Source: Aeromicrobium sp. PE09-221
Lineage (GTDB): Bacteria > Actinomycetota > Actinomycetes > Propionibacteriales > Nocardioidaceae
DNA length: 64,000 bases
Assembly (NCBI RefSeq): GCF_002174305.1
Contig: NZ_MIJB01000014.1
Location: 1 to 64,000, forward strand
Direction of reading: 5' to 3'
Positions within the stretch are counted from its first letter, which is position 1. Each line of letters opens with the position of its first letter. Shown here piece by piece: positions 60,201 to 64,000 of this stretch. Under the pieces are notes generated by a model. That model did not search any database and was not told the DNA's origin. It saw only the letters and a list, made by a program, of their open reading frames with translations. The position numbers and the translations under genes were made by a program.

Positions 60201-61805
60201 TCATACGAGATCGCGTGCTCGCTCGCCGGACTCGGCTCGATCCCGACGTGGTCTTCGCGAACGGGCGTTCGACCGTGCCGTGGTGGCGGCCGCGGTTGCT
60301 CTTTCCCCGCGCAGTCCCTGAACGCTGACCAGGAAACCGATCAGCGCCACGACGGAAATGAAGACGAACGCGTGCTGAAAGCCCAGCAGGATCACCGGGA
60401 CCTCGTCGCGCGAAGCCGTCGCCGCCAACACAGCGTCGCGCAGCCGGCTCGGAAGGCTGGTGGTGAGAATGCTCAGCGCCAGGGCCAAGCTGACGACATT
60501 GCCGGTGTTCAGCAGGGTCAGCCGGATCGCATTGCCCACCCCTGCATGGTGAGATGGAAGCTTGTCGAGCAGGGCAGTGGCATTGGACCCCAGGAACAGG
60601 CCCGTGCCCGTTCCGACCAGGACCAACGAGACCGGCAACGACCAGGGCTGATCGACGAAGACGCCGGCAGTCAGTCCGAAGACCCCGGTCATGCCGAGTC
60701 CTGACCCCGCCATTGCCAGGGCGGCCGGAGTGAACCGCGACGACAGCAGCCCGAGGGTGAGCGAGGCGACGATCGTCGCCGCGGGCAGGGGCAGGATCGC
60801 CAGACTGGCATGAAGTGGATCCTGCATCATCACCGACTGGAAGTACAGGCTCATCAGCACCACGACTGGGAAGCGAGCCGCACCGTTGAGCAGTCCCGAC
60901 AGGTACATCAACGGCACACCCGGAGTGGTGAGCACATCGGGACCGAGTACCGGATTTCTGCTTCGCCGCTCGACCCACACCAGGGGGGCGACGAGCACGG
61001 CCCCGACGACCAGCGGTGCCCATACGGTGGGATGCAACCACCCTTGGGAGGTGACTTGCGAGATGCCGACGATGATCATCACCAAGATCACGATGATCAG
61101 TGCATTTCCGGCACCGTCGAGCGATGACCGCTGGCGCGGTCCGTCGCGGGGGATCACCCACCACGCCAGCGCCAGAGCGATCACGCACAGCGGCACGTTG
61201 AACCAGAAGATCCACGGCCAGCCCCACAGCGCCACCACAGCGCCGCCGGCGGAGGGACCGATCAGGTTAGCCACTGAGAACGACGCTGTGTACAGCCCCA
61301 TCGCGTGGCCCAGGCGTGAGCCGGCAAAGGCACGGTGGACGAGCGTCGCACCGCTGCCCATCAGGACCGCGCCGCCGAGAGCGGCCATCACCCGAAGCCC
61401 GATCAGGACGTGCATGTTCGGCGCGAATCCGCACAGCAGACTGGTCACAGAGAAGATGCCCAGCGCAGCCAGGTAGAGCCGTCGTTGTCCAAGCAGGTCG
61501 GTCAGACGGCCGCAGGCCAGCAGGCAGGCCGTCAAGGTCACGAGGTACGACAGCAGGAGCCACGATCCCAGTGAGGCGCTGGCCTGGAAGTGACGAGTGA
61601 CCGAGGGCAGCGCGAGATTGGGCATGTTGACGTTCAAGGCGATCAGCATGCTCACCAGGCAGACGACCAACAAGCCGAGCCAGGCCGCCGCACCAGGCTT
61701 TCGCTCCGTGGCGTCCGTCGTCCCCACGACGCCACGAGCCACCGTTCCCTTGAGAGTCGCTTCGCGAGACGTCGTTTCCCTCGTGGCGGTGTCACGGGCC
61801 ACCAC
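60201..61805 (-). CDS. MFS transporter, DHA2 (14-TM) type
   Basis: This 534-aa protein has about 14 hydrophobic segments and the conserved motif GRLTDLLGQRRLYL between helices 2 and 3. VLMGSGATLVHRAF and GPSAGGAVVALWGWPWIFWF identify the EmrB/QacA drug or acid exporter group. The N-terminal 30 residues before ATERKPGAAAW are Thr/Arg-rich and may be untranslated; GTG at 61805 is the longest start. It may export a pathway intermediate. Confidence 0.87.
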   Translation of the reverse strand: MVARDTATRETTSREATLKGTVARGVVGTTDATERKPGAAAWLGLLVVCLVSMLIALNVNMPNLALPSVTRHFQASASLGSWLLLSYLVTLTACLLACGRLTDLLGQRRLYLAALGIFSVTSLLCGFAPNMHVLIGLRVMAALGGAVLMGSGATLVHRAFAGSRLGHAMGLYTASFSVANLIGPSAGGAVVALWGWPWIFWFNVPLCVIALALAWWVIPRDGPRQRSSLDGAGNALIIVILVMIIVGISQVTSQGWLHPTVWAPLVVGAVLVAPLVWVERRSRNPVLGPDVLTTPGVPLMYLSGLLNGAARFPVVVLMSLYFQSVMMQDPLHASLAILPLPAATIVASLTLGLLSSRFTPAALAMAGSGLGMTGVFGLTAGVFVDQPWSLPVSLVLVGTGTGLFLGSNATALLDKLPSHHAGVGNAIRLTLLNTGNVVSLALALSILTTSLPSRLRDAVLAATASRDEVPVILLGFQHAFVFISVVALIGFLVSVQGLRGERATAAATTARSNARSRRPRRDRAESGERARDLV

Positions 61806-61835
61806 AGATCACCTCACCTGTGAAGAATCTCGACA

Positions 61836-61863
61836 ACGGCTGTCGCGCGCATGCGGCAGCCGT
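61836..61863 (-). terminator. Hairpin downstream of the OFA-type transporter gene
   Basis: ACGGCTG/CAGCCGT forms a 7-bp stem around a 14-nt loop that itself contains CGCATGCG. It lies 50 nt past the stop of the upstream (61914) gene and 31 nt before the next start. No strong T-run follows. Confidence 0.5.
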
Positions 61864-61913
61864 GCCGCGCGGTGAAGGCACAGGGCACCACGCGGCACGG
61901 CCTGCAAGGCAAC

Positions 61914-63341
61914 TCAGGACCGCGCCAGACTGGCCGGGCCGTCCGCCTCGGCCGAGGTGTCGGCCGGCGCCGTGGAATCGTCGGCCGACTGCAGGCGTGT
62001 GCGGCGATGACCCCGCTGCAACCCCAGGTACAGCAGGCCCAGACCGATGAGGCCGACGACGCACGAGCCGTACATCGCGATGAAGTACGCTCCGCTGATG
62101 TCGAAGACCAGGCCCCAGCCGGGCACCGAGATCGCCAGACCGCAGAAGTAACCGGTCAGGACGACACCGTAGATGGCTGGGAATCGCTGGCGGCCCGCAG
62201 CCTCCACCACGATGAGCGGGAGGATCACGGTCGTGACTGCCATGGACAGTGCGGTCACCGCCAGGATCGGGAAGAGCAGACGGAGCTGAACGTAGCCCGC
62301 CTGGAGAACCAGACCCATCAGCGGCAGACCGGCGATGAACAAGATGGTGAGCATGACGAAGAGCGCTCTGGTCCCTAGCCGATCGTGCATGAATCCGAGC
62401 GCCGGTTTGGCGAGGATGCCGCACAGTGCGTTGAAGGACAAGGCATAGCCCGCCAACGTCGCATCCAGCCCCACCGATTCGTAGACCGCCGGCTGGACCG
62501 AGTTGAACGCGCCTTCAGGTGCACAGAGCAGTGCGGCCATCGCGAGCAGGAAGGCGACGAGGCCGTAGCCCGCCAGCCCGGCACGGCTCCCGCCACGGTC
62601 CGCCTCGGTCATGCCTGCCTCTTCGTCCTCGGCCGGCCGGCGGATCTCGTTCGGTGCCGCGTCCGTGATCGCCGGATCGTTGCACTCGCGCACGTTCACG
62701 TCGATCGGTGCTGTCCCGTCGGTGAAGATGACCCGTCCGGCGGGCGGGTTCTTGGCCAGCAGGAAGCCCGGCAGAATCCCGAACAGGCAGAAGATGCCGC
62801 CGATGGTGATGACGCCGCCTTGGAATCCCCAGGTCTGGATGATCGGCGGGAACACCAGACCCCAGGTCATCGCTCCCAGTCCGGTGCCGACGGCCGCGAT
62901 CCCCAGCACCGTGCCACGACGCGGGTGGGTGTGCCATCCGGTGGCCAAGGTGTTGGCCGGCAGCAGGGTCGACCCTGCGACGGCCACGCCCAGCGGGACG
63001 GCGAGGAGGTAGATCACGTAGATGTTCGGCGCCAACGCCATCGCCAGCACCGATGCCGATCCGACCACGCCGCTGACCGTCATCAGCCTGCGCACTCCCA
63101 GGCGCACGATCCACGAGCCGACGAACGACATCGAGATGGCCGAGACCAGGATGAAGATCGAGTAGAAGAGCAGGAACTGTGCGGTGCTGACGCCGAAGTG
63201 TTTGGTACCCGGCACCACCACGAAACCGAAGGCGATCGACAACGAGGCGATGACGAACGCGGCGAACGCGGCAACCGTCGAGGTCGCGCGGTGACGCCGA
63301 TATCGGCGCTCCTCCATCACGACGACCAGAGCTTGCGACAT
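61914..63341 (-). CDS. MFS transporter, OFA (oxalate/formate antiporter-like) type
   Basis: This 475-aa protein has 12 transmembrane helices. GVAVAGSTLLPANTLATGWH, RRGTVLGIAAVGTGLGAMTW and LAGYALSFNALCGILAKPAL followed by FMHDRLGTRALF match the OFA/monocarboxylate family. A central cytosolic loop (about 208-255) is charged. Next to an acyl-CoA ligase it probably imports the carboxylic acid substrate. The C-terminal 40 residues are Ser/Asp/Ala-rich. Confidence 0.87.
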   Translation of the reverse strand: MSQALVVVMEERRYRRHRATSTVAAFAAFVIASLSIAFGFVVVPGTKHFGVSTAQFLLFYSIFILVSAISMSFVGSWIVRLGVRRLMTVSGVVGSASVLAMALAPNIYVIYLLAVPLGVAVAGSTLLPANTLATGWHTHPRRGTVLGIAAVGTGLGAMTWGLVFPPIIQTWGFQGGVITIGGIFCLFGILPGFLLAKNPPAGRVIFTDGTAPIDVNVRECNDPAITDAAPNEIRRPAEDEEAGMTEADRGGSRAGLAGYGLVAFLLAMAALLCAPEGAFNSVQPAVYESVGLDATLAGYALSFNALCGILAKPALGFMHDRLGTRALFVMLTILFIAGLPLMGLVLQAGYVQLRLLFPILAVTALSMAVTTVILPLIVVEAAGRQRFPAIYGVVLTGYFCGLAISVPGWGLVFDISGAYFIAMYGSCVVGLIGLGLLYLGLQRGHRRTRLQSADDSTAPADTSAEADGPASLARS

Positions 63342-63377
63342 GGTGACTTCCTTTCGAACGGTGTGGTCGATGCTGAA

Positions 63378-64000
63378 TCAGTCGGTCAGCACGTGCATCT
63401 CGCGGAGCCGGGTCTTGAGCACCTTTCCGGAGGGAGTGGTCGGGAGGCCCTCGATGAACTCGATCCCACGCAGGCGTGCGTAGGGGGCCACCCGCGCTGC
63501 CACGTGCTCGAGGAGTTCCGCAGCCAGGTCCGGCGACGGCTCATGGTCTCGGCGCACCATGACGTAGGCGACCGGAATCTCGCCGGCGTCGGAGTCCGGC
63601 ACACCGATGACGCTCGCCTGCGCGACGGCCGGATGGCTCGCCAGGTGGCCCTCGAGCATGGCCGGGTAGACGTTGTAACCCTTGTAGATGATCAGGTCCT
63701 TGGCCCGCCCGACGAGGTACAGCCAGCCGTCGGCGTCCATGCGACCCAGATCTCCCGTCCTCAGCCAGCCGCCGGGGAACTGCTCGGCGGTGCGCTCGGG
63801 GTGGTTCCAGTAGCCGTCGGCGATCTGTGGACCACGTGCCCACACCTCGCCCACCTCATCGCGTGCCAGCTCCTGACCGTTCGACGCATCACGGATGGAG
63901 ATCTCGGTGTCGAAGATCGGCGCACCGCAACTGCCTTCCGGCACCTCGTCTGGACCGACGAGCGGGTGCAGCGTCAACACCGTGGTGGCCTCGGTCAATC
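63378..64000 (-). CDS. AMP-dependent acyl-CoA synthetase, C-terminal part (runs off the window)
   Basis: The visible 207 residues include the A5 motif (LTEATT), GYWNHPERTAEQFPGGWLRT with the GDLG and DGWLYLVGRAKDLI hinge motifs, and the catalytic Lys in TPSGKVLKTRL near the end. These are the C-terminal half of an adenylate-forming acyl-CoA ligase. The 5' part lies beyond position 64000. It would activate the acid imported by the OFA-type transporter for the dehydrogenases in this cluster. Confidence 0.9.
   Translation of the reverse strand, partial: LTEATTVLTLHPLVGPDEVPEGSCGAPIFDTEISIRDASNGQELARDEVGEVWARGPQIADGYWNHPERTAEQFPGGWLRTGDLGRMDADGWLYLVGRAKDLIIYKGYNVYPAMLEGHLASHPAVAQASVIGVPDSDAGEIPVAYVMVRRDHEPSPDLAAELLEHVAARVAPYARLRGIEFIEGLPTTPSGKVLKTRLREMHVLTD

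Overview
This is high-GC actinobacterial DNA (strong G/C third-codon bias, frequent GTG starts, many 4-nt stop/start overlaps). Families such as DUF4913, DUF6112, DUF6349, SCO6880, DUF2637, spore-associated-protein-like and CU044_5270 point to the Actinomycetia. The order cannot be fixed from the sequence; Mycobacteriales and Propionibacteriales both fit.

Left part (about 0.26-46.8 kb): an integrative and conjugative-type element sits against the 3' end of a tRNA-Ala(CGC) gene. Almost every gene is on the minus strand, reading from the far right toward the large serine recombinase at the tRNA. From the recombinase outward the modules are: a very large methylase-helicase (frameshifted), DUF4913, SSB, a VirD4/TraG coupling protein, an ArdC-like protein, a VirB4 ATPase, a type IV toxin-antitoxin pair (AbiEi/AbiEii), a SCO6880 protein, a VirB6-like channel, two small VirB2-like membrane proteins, an M23 wall hydrolase, ParB, a DUF2637 protein and a prim-pol. 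A complete-looking Tad/Flp pilus block follows (LysM-BTAD protein, three TadE/G-like pseudopilins, Flp pilin, TadC, TadB, CpaF, CpaE, CpaB). Last comes a secretome module with two lipoproteins, two paralogous spore-associated-protein-like genes, an ECF sigma factor with a CU044_5270 partner and an I36-type secreted protein. I recognise no relaxase.

Inside this element a 3.5-kb Tn554-like transposon (two tyrosine recombinases and a short ORF) has split a PAPS-reductase-like gene. It left a 5-bp duplication, and removing it restores the reading frame exactly. Four conserved genes in the window carry an in-frame TAG where a sense codon is expected.

Right part (about 46.9-64 kb): chromosome-like catabolic DNA. 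A TetR regulator diverges from two acetoacetate-decarboxylase-like genes and an alpha/beta hydrolase. A minus-strand glycosyltransferase / methyltransferase / prenyltransferase-like / methyltransferase cluster is broken by several frameshifts, one at a run of 12 G. A plus-strand acyl-CoA pathway follows: two acyl-CoA dehydrogenases, DUF1059, a zinc alcohol dehydrogenase of the NDMA-dependent type and a TesB thioesterase. Then come a TetR regulator, two MFS transporters and the C-terminal part of an acyl-CoA synthetase that runs off the window. Two operators sharing AGAA-N5-TTCT sit at the dehydrogenase and alcohol dehydrogenase promoters and suggest one TetR regulon.
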